NCBI GenBank assembly: GCA_902769255.1
Contig: CACXOM010000002.1
Span: forward strand, 1 to 64,000
Origin: Oscillospiraceae bacterium
GTDB taxonomy: Bacteria > Bacillota > Clostridia > Oscillospirales > Acutalibacteraceae
DNA length: 64,000 nucleotides
Direction: 5' to 3'
In this document: positions 19,137 to 27,558 of the stretch, piece after piece
Layout of the letters: every line of letters starts with the position of its first letter
How positions within the stretch are numbered: the stretch's first letter is position 1
The notes under the pieces: generated by a model
What the model saw: only the letters and a program-made list of their open reading frames with translations
Told to the model about the DNA's origin: nothing
The model's database searches: none
Translations under genes and position numbers: made by a program

Positions 19137-19140
19137 GTTA

Positions 19141-20082
19141 ATGGCTGATGTAATTAAAAAAGCAACTCGCGACGGCTACGGCGAGGGACTTATTGAACTT
19201 GGTAAAAAGTATAAAGATATGATTGTTATGGACGCTGACCTTGCAGGTGCAACCAGAACAGGAAAATTCAAATCTGCATATCCTGAACAGTTTATTGATT
19301 GCGGTATTGCGGAGGGAAATATGATGAGCATTGCGGCAGGTATTGCTTCAACAGGAAGATTGGTTTTTGCTTCAAGTTTTGCAATGTTTGCGGCAGGTAG
19401 AGCGTTTGAGCAGGTAAGAAACTCAATTGGTTATCCTCATTTACCTGTAAAGATAGGTGCAACTCACGCAGGTATTTCAGTCGGTGAAGACGGTGCTACA
19501 CATCAGTGTAACGAAGATATTGCACTTATGCGTACAATTCCGGGTATGACTATTATTAATCCTGCTGACGCAGTTGAAGCAAAGGCGGCTGTAATCGCTG
19601 CTGCTGAGATTGACGGTCCTGTTTATATGCGTTTTGGCAGATTTGCCGTACCTGTTTTTAATGATGAATCTACTTATAAATTTGAACTTGGTAAAGCAGT
19701 AAAATTAAATGATGGCGACGATGTTACAATAGTTGCAACAGGTCTTATGGTAAATGAGGCTGTTAAAGCCGCTGAAATTTTAAAACAAGAAGGTATTAAT
19801 GCTGATGTTTTAAATATTCATACAATCAAACCGTTAGATGAAGAGGCTGTTATCGCTTCTGCTCAAAAAACAGGCAAAGTTGTAACAGTTGAAGAACATT
19901 CTGTTATCGGCGGTTTAGGTTCGGCAGTTTGCGATTGTCTTGCTGAAAAATGCCCTGTAAAAGTTAAGAAAATCGGTATGAACGATGAATATGGTATGTC
20001 GGGTTCTGCGGCTGAATTGCTTGAACATTACGGTTTTTCTGCTGATAATATTATTAAAACGGTTAAAGAAATAATTAAATAG
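19141..20082 (+). CDS. Transketolase, C-terminal subunit
   Basis: The second half of the split transketolase, 313 residues, covering the pyrimidine-binding and C-terminal domains. Visible are DADLAGATRTGKF, the catalytic FIDCGIAEGNMMSIAAGIA with its glutamate, THAGISVGEDGATHQ, and the C-terminal EEHSVIGGLGSAV. Split transketolases are usual in Clostridia. The start at 19141 follows GGAGGGTTAAGTT from the end of the first subunit. Confidence 0.95.
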   Translation: MADVIKKATRDGYGEGLIELGKKYKDMIVMDADLAGATRTGKFKSAYPEQFIDCGIAEGNMMSIAAGIASTGRLVFASSFAMFAAGRAFEQVRNSIGYPHLPVKIGATHAGISVGEDGATHQCNEDIALMRTIPGMTIINPADAVEAKAAVIAAAEIDGPVYMRFGRFAVPVFNDESTYKFELGKAVKLNDGDDVTIVATGLMVNEAVKAAEILKQEGINADVLNIHTIKPLDEEAVIASAQKTGKVVTVEEHSVIGGLGSAVCDCLAEKCPVKVKKIGMNDEYGMSGSAAELLEHYGFSADNIIKTVKEIIK

Positions 20083-20128
20083 TATTAAAATAAAAGACCG
20101 ATATGACAACAGTATTGTGTCATATCAA

Positions 20129-20254
20129 ATGTCAAAGGATATGACGGTTAAACTTGTACTTGACATAATTGCTGAAAGTCCTGAAGAGCCTACAACAAGA
20201 ACTCCTTATTCAAACGAGGGTACTAATGATCCTTATTACAGTGATCCATTCTAA
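20129..20254 (+). other. Possible 41-residue small ORF after transketolase
   Basis: An open frame starts at the ATG at 20129 and ends at TAA 20252-20254. It would give a short helix-like start (MSKDMTVKLVLDIIAESPEE) and a polar Thr/Tyr/Asp tail. No proper ribosome binding site precedes the first ATG. A second ATG at 20141 has AAGGA only one base away. Just upstream, 20100-20126 is a hairpin with 9-bp arms (GATATGACA/TGTCATATC), and GATATGAC recurs at 20138-20145. It may be a small protein, a decayed gene end, or chance; I do not recognise it. Confidence 0.25.
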
Positions 20255-20300
20255 ATTATTAGTTTTAGAAAAAGATAGAATTTTTTCATAACTCCTACAA

Positions 20301-20338
20301 AAAAGCGCTTTGTTGCAACAGCAACAGAGTGCTTTTTT
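20301..20338 (+). terminator. Rho-independent terminator
   Basis: GCGCTTTGTTGC pairs with GCAACAGAGTGC (two G-U pairs) around a short loop, flanked by an A tract and TTTTTT. It ends the transketolase transcript, including the possible small ORF. Confidence 0.8.
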
Positions 20339-20391
20339 AAAATTTGTATAAAACTGCTGTTAGTGGAAACACTTTAATTGAGGTGATTTTA

Positions 20392-20844
20392 ATGCAATTA
20401 ACAAAAAAAGAAACAGATTTATTGCAAGAATTAAAAGGACAAGAAAAACTTTGTATCGAAAAATACGAAAAAGGCGAAAATTGCGCTAATGATGAGCAGT
20501 TAAAACAACTTTTTTCATCGATTAAAGAAATTGAGCAACAGCATTACAATGCAGTTTGCGCTGTTATGAACGGAACAACACCGCCACCGAGTATTCCTGT
20601 TAACCTAAATCAAACATTTTCATCAACCTATAACGCCGATGAAACCGAACAAAAAAAGAACGACTGCTATTTATGCACAGACGCATTATCAGCAGAAAAG
20701 CACGCATCACATCTTTATGACACTTGCGTTTTTGAGTTTAAAGAAGATAATTTAAGAAATATTTTAAACGGGATTCAAAAACAGGAGCAGGAACATGGAA
20801 AACTAATTTACGATTATATGTCGGCAAATTCAATGTATTCATAA
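20392..20844 (+). CDS. CotF-like spore coat protein
   Basis: A 150-residue helical protein resembling the CotF/ferritin-like spore coat family of Clostridia. Two pairs of long helices are separated by a proline-rich loop (TPPPSIPVN, about residues 64-72). The second half has HASHLYDTCVFEF and EQEHGKLIYDYM. The ATG at 20392 has GAGGTGATT upstream; an earlier in-frame start at 20344 lacks a binding site and falls next to the previous terminator. It is a lone gene between two terminators. The coat role is family inference. Confidence 0.6.
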   Translation: MQLTKKETDLLQELKGQEKLCIEKYEKGENCANDEQLKQLFSSIKEIEQQHYNAVCAVMNGTTPPPSIPVNLNQTFSSTYNADETEQKKNDCYLCTDALSAEKHASHLYDTCVFEFKEDNLRNILNGIQKQEQEHGKLIYDYMSANSMYS

Positions 20845-20854
20845 ATAATAAAAT

Positions 20855-20886
20855 TCCGCTGAATTAATTTTCAGCGGAGTTTTTTA
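20855..20886 (+). terminator. Rho-independent terminator of the coat-like gene
   Basis: TCCGCTGAA and TTCAGCGGA form a perfect 9-bp stem around a 6-nt loop, followed by GTTTTTT. Confidence 0.85.
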
Positions 20887-21101
20887 TGTTTTTATATAAA
20901 TTTTATTAGAAGTGCAAAAAATAATTATAACATACGCAAGAATAATTTGTATAAAATAGCTAAATACAGCATTGCTATTTTGTTATAATTAATAATTGAA
21001 TAATATTTCAAATTGTGTTAGAATAAAATGTATAATATTACTATTATATTAAATACGTGAATTTCGGCAAAATTTCATTATTAAAAGGAGGTTATAATAG
21101 T
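20887..21101 (+). promoter_or_regulatory. AT-rich upstream region of the GGDEF gene
   Basis: About 215 bases of very AT-rich DNA without a gene. TATAAT occurs at 20984-20989 but without a convincing -35 box at the right distance, and further TATAAT-like strings lie near 21031. A promoter for the diguanylate cyclase gene is expected here but I cannot fix it. Confidence 0.3.
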
Positions 21102-22193
21102 TTGTTTTTAGATAAAATAAGAAAAATTTTTCTTTCAAACAGAAATAGAGAAATTAATTTTAAATTAGACTTATCAAATTTAACTAACATATATTTTATA
21201 AGTCTTGTGGTATTTATTGCGAAAAGCGTTGCTTTAATTATTTATTTAGTTTCTAAATATTTTAGCTATAACAACGGCGATACTTATTTAGATTTTTATA
21301 TTGACCTTTTTTGTGCTGTGTTGTGTCTTGTTGTTTGTATTTTATCCGGCGCAATGCGAAAAAGCGAGCAATATGTTAAAAAGCACCACAGGCTTATAAA
21401 TGCTTTTGTTGGCTTGCTTTTTGTGTTGTTTTTGATTTGGGGAATGTTTGCTTCAGAACTGCATTATATACGTGGTCAGCAGATTATTACTTTTTACATA
21501 GTTGAGCTTTGTGTTGTTATGTTTGTTAAGCTACGCCCGCTTGTTTCAACGCATATAATACTTTTTTCTTACGCATTCTATTATTTCCTTTTAAACTATT
21601 ATATAAAACCCGGTGGAATTGACGGCTACAGTTTTTTGATGATGAGTTTGTTTTCTGCAGCAGTGGCTATTGCAAATTACAAAATGACTGTAAACAATAT
21701 TCGCTATAAACTTAAAAATGAGATATTAAACAAATCTTTTATGCTTATTGCCGAGCACGATGTTGTTACTCGATTAAAAAATCGTTATTCACTTAACCAA
21801 AAAATACCTGATTATTTGCAAAAAAAGGTTTGTGTAGCGCTTGGCGATATTGATAAATTTAAGTCAATAAACGATTCGCTCGGGCATAACAAGGGCGATG
21901 ATGTTTTGAAATATGTTTCTGACAATTTTATTGAGATTTTTGGAAAAGAATCGGTTTATCGCTACGGCGGTGACGAGTTTCTTGTGGTAAGCGTTTCTGA
22001 TGACTATGACAGCTTTGTTAGAAAACTTGATGATTTCAACAAAAAAATTGCAAATAGCGATATTGTTAAAGACGGAATTCATTGTACTTTCGGCTCGGTT
22101 TGCGGAGAGGCTATAACACCGATTGATTTTTCAAATATGATTTCTGAAGCCGATTCAAAACTTTACATAATGAAAGATAAAAATAGAAATTAA
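21102..22193 (+). CDS. Membrane GGDEF diguanylate cyclase
   Basis: A 363-residue protein with about six membrane segments in the first 190 residues and a cytoplasmic GGDEF domain in the last 160. The signature YRYGGDEF and the substrate motif LGDIDKFKSINDSLGHNKGDD are intact, so it should make cyclic di-GMP. The inhibitory RxxD site normally found five residues before GGDEF is absent (FGKES instead), so product feedback is probably lacking. I use the TTG at 21102, with AAAGGAGG 10 bases before it; a GTG at 21057 lies upstream of that site. It lies about 3 kb before an HD-GYP-type gene. Confidence 0.88.
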   Translation: MFLDKIRKIFLSNRNREINFKLDLSNLTNIYFISLVVFIAKSVALIIYLVSKYFSYNNGDTYLDFYIDLFCAVLCLVVCILSGAMRKSEQYVKKHHRLINAFVGLLFVLFLIWGMFASELHYIRGQQIITFYIVELCVVMFVKLRPLVSTHIILFSYAFYYFLLNYYIKPGGIDGYSFLMMSLFSAAVAIANYKMTVNNIRYKLKNEILNKSFMLIAEHDVVTRLKNRYSLNQKIPDYLQKKVCVALGDIDKFKSINDSLGHNKGDDVLKYVSDNFIEIFGKESVYRYGGDEFLVVSVSDDYDSFVRKLDDFNKKIANSDIVKDGIHCTFGSVCGEAITPIDFSNMISEADSKLYIMKDKNRN

Positions 22194-22225
22194 TGAATTT
22201 TATTGACATTTTTTGCAAAATTTTA

Positions 22226-22254
22226 TTGACATTTTTTTCAAAAATTGATATAAT
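22226..22254 (+). promoter_or_regulatory. Consensus sigma-A promoter of the repeat-protein gene
   Basis: TTGACA (22226-22231), 17 bases, TATAAT (22249-22254): both boxes match the consensus exactly. A second TTGACA lies at 22203-22208 within a near copy of the same surrounding sequence (ATTGACATTTTTT then CAAAA), 23 bases upstream. The gene should be strongly transcribed unless repressed. Confidence 0.82.
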
Positions 22255-22302
22255 AAATCGAATAGGTATCTTTATTTTAAAAATAAAATTGGAGGAAAAT
22301 TT

Positions 22303-24363
22303 ATGACAAAGTTAATATCTATTGTTTTGGCAATTATAATTGCTACAAGTTTTTCGGTTTTTGTAGTTAATGCCGAAGGTAACTCAAACGAAGTTACAAT
22401 TAATGAGGCAGGTAACTACGATATTGATAATACTTGCACCCGACTTATTGTTGACGGAGTTAAAGCTAAAGTAACGCTTAATGATGCTAATATGACATCT
22501 GCTGACAGCGTTTCGGCGGTTGTTGTAAAAAACAAAGCAAATGTTACTTTTGTGCTTGTTGGCACAAGTAATATTTCGGGCAATGCAGAAAACCCTTCTT
22601 GCGGAATTGAGGTTGAGTATGAATCAAGCGTTACTTTTGAGGGCAAAGGCACTCTTAACGTAACGGGCGGTAAATATGGTGCTGCTATAGGTTCTTACGG
22701 TACTGCTACCAACATTCCTGAAAACGAGAGGGTAAATGTCGGCGAAATTACAATAAACAGCGGTACAATTAATGCTTTTGCCGGTGCGAGAGGCGCAGGC
22801 ATTGGCGCAGGTTACCATGTAAACGGAAATAAAATAACTATAAACGGCGGTACAGTTCACGCTTATGGTAAAGAGTGCGGAGCCGGTATCGGATGTGGCT
22901 ACGGCACAAGTGGTGGTGCAATCGGCGTTGCTGCTGTTGGCGAGTATGAATCAGGCTCAATCATCATAAATGGTGGCGAGGTTTACGCTTCTGCAAATTA
23001 TGTTGACAATATAGAAAACTTTGATTACAGCAACTTAGAGTCTCTAAACACTCAGGACCCGTGTTCATTTGCCGCAGGTATTGGTGGTGGCTACGGTGCT
23101 TCTGCTACTGACATTCAAATTAATGGTGGTAAGGTGCTTGCTCTTGGCTCTGGCGGTGGCGCGGGTATCGGTGCCGGCCGTGGAACCAGTAAGGCTAAGA
23201 ACTATAATGCAGATGCTTATAAAGTTAATGTTAAAATCGGTGGTAATGCTGAAGTAACAGCAATTTCTGCTAACAGTAGGTCAAGTGAAATTAACAGCGG
23301 TGGTGCTGCTATCGGTAGCGGACGCGGTACTCATACAGGCGGTAACATCGAAATCACAGACAACGCTAAGGTTACGGCGATTTCCGCTACACAGGCTCCT
23401 GCAATCGGTGCGAGCAAACAGAAATCTCCTGTTGATAGTGCAATTCCGGTTGCCGAGTCAATCGTAATCGGTGATAATGTACAGCTCTACGCAGTTTCTG
23501 CGGGTTCGTATGCTGTTGATAAGGATGCAAAAAACTTCTCCGTAAGCCCACAGTTCTTCGGAAGTTCTGACAGATTCTACTTCGGTGAGGAAGCAAAGGC
23601 TGTCAGTGACGTTCAGGAGGTTAAAGTTGAAAGTCCCAACGGCGAAATGAAGTATACCGCTCCCGCAGGCACTGTTTCAGTATGGTCAAGAATTAAGGCT
23701 GCAACAGATCCCGACACAGGCGTTAAAAAGGCTTCTCTTGGAATCGTTACACCGCTTGCAATGGCTGTTCGCTTTGAGGACGGTTCAGTATATTACTCCG
23801 GAGATACAGTTGAAATTGAAATCGGAAAGGAATACAAGTTCCAGATGTGCTGTGTTGACTGGAGCACAAGAGACTTAAAAGGCGAGAAGAAGATTCATAA
23901 GCCTTATGAGGTATTCACTCCTGAGCACGGAATATATTCCGATGACGGAGTTGGTCTTAAAGGTTCGGTTGTTTACCGTGTAAAAGTTTCTTCTGACTAT
24001 AAGGAACGCAGTTACAACGAGGAAACAAAGTCATTTGTTCTTCCGAGGGGCGATGCAGTTTTGAGAACAGACGTTAACAAGTGCTTTATGGCTTATCGTT
24101 TCAGTTTCAAGAGTGGCGATTATAACAAGCAGACAGGCATAGATAAGGTTGTTTACGACACAGGTAAGGAACACACAAATACTATCGAGGATTTTCAATA
24201 TAACAAGCCTCTTGAGTATCTTTCGGTCAACCTTCCGCTCGGTTCAACAATCAAGGCTATCGCTTACAATAACTATGAAAAAATCGGTGAGGCGGATATA
24301 TTTGTTAAAATTGACGAGGAGAATCCCGACCGCTGTTACACAGATTATAAATGGAATTATTAA
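22303..24363 (+). CDS. Secreted beta-helix-like repeat protein (carbohydrate-binding-domain type)
   Basis: A 686-residue exported protein with a signal peptide (about residues 1-26, ending VNAEG). Residues about 60-380 contain repeats of the kind INGGTVxAxG followed by GAGIGxGxG, spaced about 40-50 residues, as in right-handed beta-helix or adhesin-like carbohydrate-binding-domain proteins. The C-terminal 250 residues form a different domain without recognised motifs. Codon use changes inside the gene: lysine is almost always AAA in the first third and mostly AAG in the last third. No cell-wall sorting signal is visible. Function is probably extracellular binding or matrix; unproven. Confidence 0.65.
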   Translation: MTKLISIVLAIIIATSFSVFVVNAEGNSNEVTINEAGNYDIDNTCTRLIVDGVKAKVTLNDANMTSADSVSAVVVKNKANVTFVLVGTSNISGNAENPSCGIEVEYESSVTFEGKGTLNVTGGKYGAAIGSYGTATNIPENERVNVGEITINSGTINAFAGARGAGIGAGYHVNGNKITINGGTVHAYGKECGAGIGCGYGTSGGAIGVAAVGEYESGSIIINGGEVYASANYVDNIENFDYSNLESLNTQDPCSFAAGIGGGYGASATDIQINGGKVLALGSGGGAGIGAGRGTSKAKNYNADAYKVNVKIGGNAEVTAISANSRSSEINSGGAAIGSGRGTHTGGNIEITDNAKVTAISATQAPAIGASKQKSPVDSAIPVAESIVIGDNVQLYAVSAGSYAVDKDAKNFSVSPQFFGSSDRFYFGEEAKAVSDVQEVKVESPNGEMKYTAPAGTVSVWSRIKAATDPDTGVKKASLGIVTPLAMAVRFEDGSVYYSGDTVEIEIGKEYKFQMCCVDWSTRDLKGEKKIHKPYEVFTPEHGIYSDDGVGLKGSVVYRVKVSSDYKERSYNEETKSFVLPRGDAVLRTDVNKCFMAYRFSFKSGDYNKQTGIDKVVYDTGKEHTNTIEDFQYNKPLEYLSVNLPLGSTIKAIAYNNYEKIGEADIFVKIDEENPDRCYTDYKWNY

Positions 24364-24368
24364 CAGAC

Positions 24369-24408
24369 AATATTCCTTGTTGCACTTTGCGGTGCGGCAA
24401 GGAATATT
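24369..24408 (+). terminator. Strong hairpin after the repeat-protein gene
   Basis: AATATTCCTTG pairs perfectly with CAAGGAATATT (11 bp), with an inner GCAC/GTGC stem. No T tract follows, so it may be a weak terminator, an RNA-processing or stability element, or an attenuator that lowers expression of the lipoprotein gene behind it. Confidence 0.45.
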
Positions 24409-24427
24409 CTGCAATTATGGTGATATT

Positions 24428-25114
24428 ATGAAAGAAACATTTAAAAAAATTATGGTTATTCTTATGGCGAGTTTTATTTTGTTTTCGCTTTGCTCTTGTG
24501 TAAGCGTTGACCCGAATGTTAAGCAAGAAAGCAAAAAAACAACAAAGTACAAAATTGTTACAACTAAACCAAGTGATGTAAATACCGAAGAATTTAATGC
24601 TTACGGTGACGGGCTTACTGACAGCGTTATGGTAAAAGGCGTTAAGGTTGATGTAAACGCTTACGCATTAAGAAGTTATGAATTAGCTTATTTAATCGGA
24701 ACAAGCAGTTTTAAATCAGCGAATAAGATGTCTGCCGATGCGTTGGTTCAATATTCTTTTGCGCATCTTTATTATGACGACTTGTATAAAATACCGAGAA
24801 ACGGCGCTGTTTATAAAGAAACTTCGCTCAAAAAAATTAAAAATGAACTTGAAAAGCATTTTGGAAAACTTAGTGTTAATCTAAAAAAATCCTCATTGTA
24901 TAACAAAGGAAATAAGCGTTTTGAAATGTGGCTTCCCGAATATGGCAATAATGTTTATTACAGAATTGATGCTGCCAATGTGAGCGGTGATAAAGTTGAA
25001 ATTATTACAACTTTTTATAACGAAAGTAAAAAAAGCACAAAACTTGGCAGAACAACTTTAACAGTTAAAGTGAAAAAAGGAAAAGCTGTTATTGCATCAC
25101 TTTCTAAAGATTAG
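24428..25114 (+). CDS. Putative lipoprotein of unknown function
   Basis: A 228-residue protein with a lipoprotein signal (hydrophobic stretch ending FSLCSC, Cys near residue 23), then a Lys/Thr-rich linker and a domain of about 170 residues that I do not recognise. The tail is rich in beta-type sequence (KVEIITTFYNES, TTLTVKVKKGKAV). The ATG at 24428 fits the lipobox and has GGTGAT upstream. A longer frame open from 24149 overlaps the previous gene and is not used. Its position next to the c-di-GMP and polysaccharide genes suggests a cell-surface role. Confidence 0.6.
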   Translation: MKETFKKIMVILMASFILFSLCSCVSVDPNVKQESKKTTKYKIVTTKPSDVNTEEFNAYGDGLTDSVMVKGVKVDVNAYALRSYELAYLIGTSSFKSANKMSADALVQYSFAHLYYDDLYKIPRNGAVYKETSLKKIKNELEKHFGKLSVNLKKSSLYNKGNKRFEMWLPEYGNNVYYRIDAANVSGDKVEIITTFYNESKKSTKLGRTTLTVKVKKGKAVIASLSKD

Positions 25115-25124
25115 AGGAGTAATT

Positions 25125-25316
25125 ATGAAAAAAACATTATCTCAGCTTGAGGCTGAAAATGAAAAACTAAAAGATGCATTGCGTGAAATTACTTTACAAA
25201 TGGAAAACATTCAAAAAACGCTTGATTCGGTTTCTGACTTTCTTGATAAAAGGGAAGAAGGACCGGTTACAAACGAAGATGTTAAAAAATTGCTTGAAAA
25301 GTATTCTACACTTTAA
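25125..25316 (+). CDS. Small coiled-coil protein
   Basis: A 63-residue protein made largely of one heptad-patterned helix (LSQLEAENEKLKDALREI to about residue 45) with an acidic end. The ATG has AGAGGAG seven bases before it. It lies 10 bases after the lipoprotein gene and about 30 before the HD-GYP gene. The function is unknown; small coiled coils of this kind often mediate protein-protein contacts. Confidence 0.65.
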   Translation: MKKTLSQLEAENEKLKDALREITLQMENIQKTLDSVSDFLDKREEGPVTNEDVKKLLEKYSTL

Positions 25317-25347
25317 ACAATGCGCGAAAGGCATTTTGTAAATAGTT

Positions 25348-27540
25348 ATGATTGAGAGAATTGTTGAGTTTTACAAGGGTATAAAAGACAATAAAAAGGG
25401 TATTATTTCTCTTTTTTGTGTTTCACTTATAATTTTTATGTTGACTGTGGCGGTCTATTTTGTTGCAGACTATGTTATGACTGACAGCTCAAAAAAGTCA
25501 TCAATTTCGGTTTGGGATTACTCTTATATAGAAAAAGCAGGAATTACGCCGACGTCGGAATTAAGGATTTTTAATGCGCAAACGCCTATTGTTACCGATA
25601 GAAATGTAAAAAAAGATAATATTTATCTTACAAAAACTTTTGAGCCTTCGGCTAAAAAGAGAACGCTTGTTTTAATTTCTGACCATTCTCCTATGAAAAT
25701 TAAAATAAACGGGCGTGAAGTTTATAACAATCAGTATGAAACTGCGGAATTTACGGGTAACTGCTACAATGCTGTAACGCTTGACTCATCTGAACGCGAA
25801 CAGGTTGTTGAGGTGTTTATGAAGCTTCCTCTATCAGTTAGATTTGAGGCGTTTTTTTCTAATTCTTCTAATCCTGCTTTTAGCTTTTCGCTCGGATTTT
25901 TTGTAGGTGTTTTTATAGCTGTTTTGGGATTGGTTTCTTTAGCAGTTTTTGTATTTTTTTCATTTAAACGAAAAGAAAAATTTAATACAATTGCATTTGC
26001 TTTGCTTTTGGTTTATACAGGTCTTTCGGTAGCATTTTTAAAATTATCTGATTGCTCATATATTTTAAATGCTCCGATTTGGTTGAATATTCAAACAGTT
26101 ATTGTTCACTTAACTTTCATTGCGGGAGTTTTGTGCGCATTAAGTTGGTTTTCTAATCGCAAAAACTATGTTTTAATGTCGCTTGGCACAGTAGGTATTT
26201 CTATACTTTTGGTTTTGGTATCGTTTAATTCGATTGTTTTGGCAATTTCCACTTGGCTTATGTCGGCGCTTTGCTTTTTATGTGCCTGCCATGCAGTAAA
26301 TGGTACGGTATTGTATTTGTTTAAACGAACGGTTTATGCTATGCCTATTTTTGTTATAACCGCTTATTATGCGTTAATGAGTTTGCTTGCAGGTGTGTTT
26401 TTGTATTTTAGAGTTAGCGGAATGTATGCTTTTACAATTTCGGTACCAACTCTTATTCTCGGCGGTGTAATAGAATATATTCATATTAGCAATTATAAAT
26501 ATAAAAAAGCTAATTCTCAAATTAATGAGCAAATAAGCAGATACGGTGACTCGGTTAAAGATATTTCTTATTTTATAAAAAGTATTTTTGATTGTAACGA
26601 TAAAGATACTTTTTTTGACACGGCGGTTGAGCAAATCAGCGTGCTTCTTAAAAAGTATAATAATAAAAATAATAATCTTGGTTACGGCGTTGGGGTAAAG
26701 ACAAAAAATGGTTATAAAGAAATTATTAATCATAACCTTTCAAATTGTAACTATGAAATAATTGAAAAAAACAGCAAGAATAACGATAAGAATTTTATTT
26801 TTTCGGGATTTTATTTTGATTATGTCTTAAAAAAAGAATCGGGAATTTATGCAATTATTCATTTTGAAAATGTTGCAGATGGTTTAGATATGTTTTTTGA
26901 GAGTATGATTGATGCGGTTTATTGTGCGCTTGCAACCGCTTTTAAAAAGGTTTATGATAAACATTCAAATTTGGGTATTGACGTTATTTTTACCGAACTT
27001 GCCGAAAACACGGAGGTCGATAATGGCTATTCACTTGAGCATTTAGTACATATTCAAAAATATACTAAAGCTTTATGTAAATCGTGTGATATGAGTGATG
27101 ACGAGGCTTCGCAAATAGGCTTGGCGGCAAAACTTCACGATATTGGAAAACTTGCAATTCCTAAAATTATTATTAACAAAGAGGGCAGATTAACCGAAGA
27201 AGAACAGGCAACTATCAGCAATCACGCAAAATACGGTTATATTATACTTTCTGCATACACAAACGAACCACTACTATTGCTCGCTGCCGAAATTGCCCGT
27301 TATCATCACGAGAAATATGACGGTTCGGGACCTAACGGTTTAAAAGGCGAGGAAATACCGCTTGTAGCAAGAATTGTTACGATTTGCGATGTTTACGATG
27401 CGCTTGTTTCCGAACGTTCATATAAAAAGGCTTGGCCTGAAGACAGGGCAAAAGCATATATTTTAGAGAACAAAGGAATACTGTTTGACCCTATTCTTTG
27501 CGACAAATTTTTAGAATGTATTTCTGATATTGAATTATAA
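25348..27540 (+). CDS. Membrane HD-GYP-type phosphodiesterase
   Basis: A 730-residue membrane protein with one N-terminal membrane helix (about 18-42), an outside domain (about 50-175), a block of about seven membrane helices (about 180-380), a GAF-like stretch (about 400-540) and a C-terminal HD domain. The HD domain shows LHDIGKLAIPK, SNHAKYGY and HHEKYDGSGP, and keeps the metal histidines and aspartates. The GYP triplet reads GPN, so c-di-GMP hydrolysis is likely but not certain. The plan resembles 7TM sensor phosphodiesterases. It stands directly before the polysaccharide genes. Confidence 0.8.
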   Translation: MIERIVEFYKGIKDNKKGIISLFCVSLIIFMLTVAVYFVADYVMTDSSKKSSISVWDYSYIEKAGITPTSELRIFNAQTPIVTDRNVKKDNIYLTKTFEPSAKKRTLVLISDHSPMKIKINGREVYNNQYETAEFTGNCYNAVTLDSSEREQVVEVFMKLPLSVRFEAFFSNSSNPAFSFSLGFFVGVFIAVLGLVSLAVFVFFSFKRKEKFNTIAFALLLVYTGLSVAFLKLSDCSYILNAPIWLNIQTVIVHLTFIAGVLCALSWFSNRKNYVLMSLGTVGISILLVLVSFNSIVLAISTWLMSALCFLCACHAVNGTVLYLFKRTVYAMPIFVITAYYALMSLLAGVFLYFRVSGMYAFTISVPTLILGGVIEYIHISNYKYKKANSQINEQISRYGDSVKDISYFIKSIFDCNDKDTFFDTAVEQISVLLKKYNNKNNNLGYGVGVKTKNGYKEIINHNLSNCNYEIIEKNSKNNDKNFIFSGFYFDYVLKKESGIYAIIHFENVADGLDMFFESMIDAVYCALATAFKKVYDKHSNLGIDVIFTELAENTEVDNGYSLEHLVHIQKYTKALCKSCDMSDDEASQIGLAAKLHDIGKLAIPKIIINKEGRLTEEEQATISNHAKYGYIILSAYTNEPLLLLAAEIARYHHEKYDGSGPNGLKGEEIPLVARIVTICDVYDALVSERSYKKAWPEDRAKAYILENKGILFDPILCDKFLECISDIEL

Positions 27541-27558
27541 AGAAAGTAGGCGTAAACT

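Noticed and set aside
22840..23350. Glycine-rich repeats in the surface protein gene as a possible CRISPR or tandem DNA repeat
   Set aside because: The repeat exists at protein level only (GAGIGxGxG turns); the DNA copies are divergent and unevenly spaced.
24149..24427. Long N-terminal extension of the lipoprotein frame
   Set aside because: It overlaps the end of the repeat-protein gene, has no binding site, and the ATG at 24428 places a perfect lipobox.
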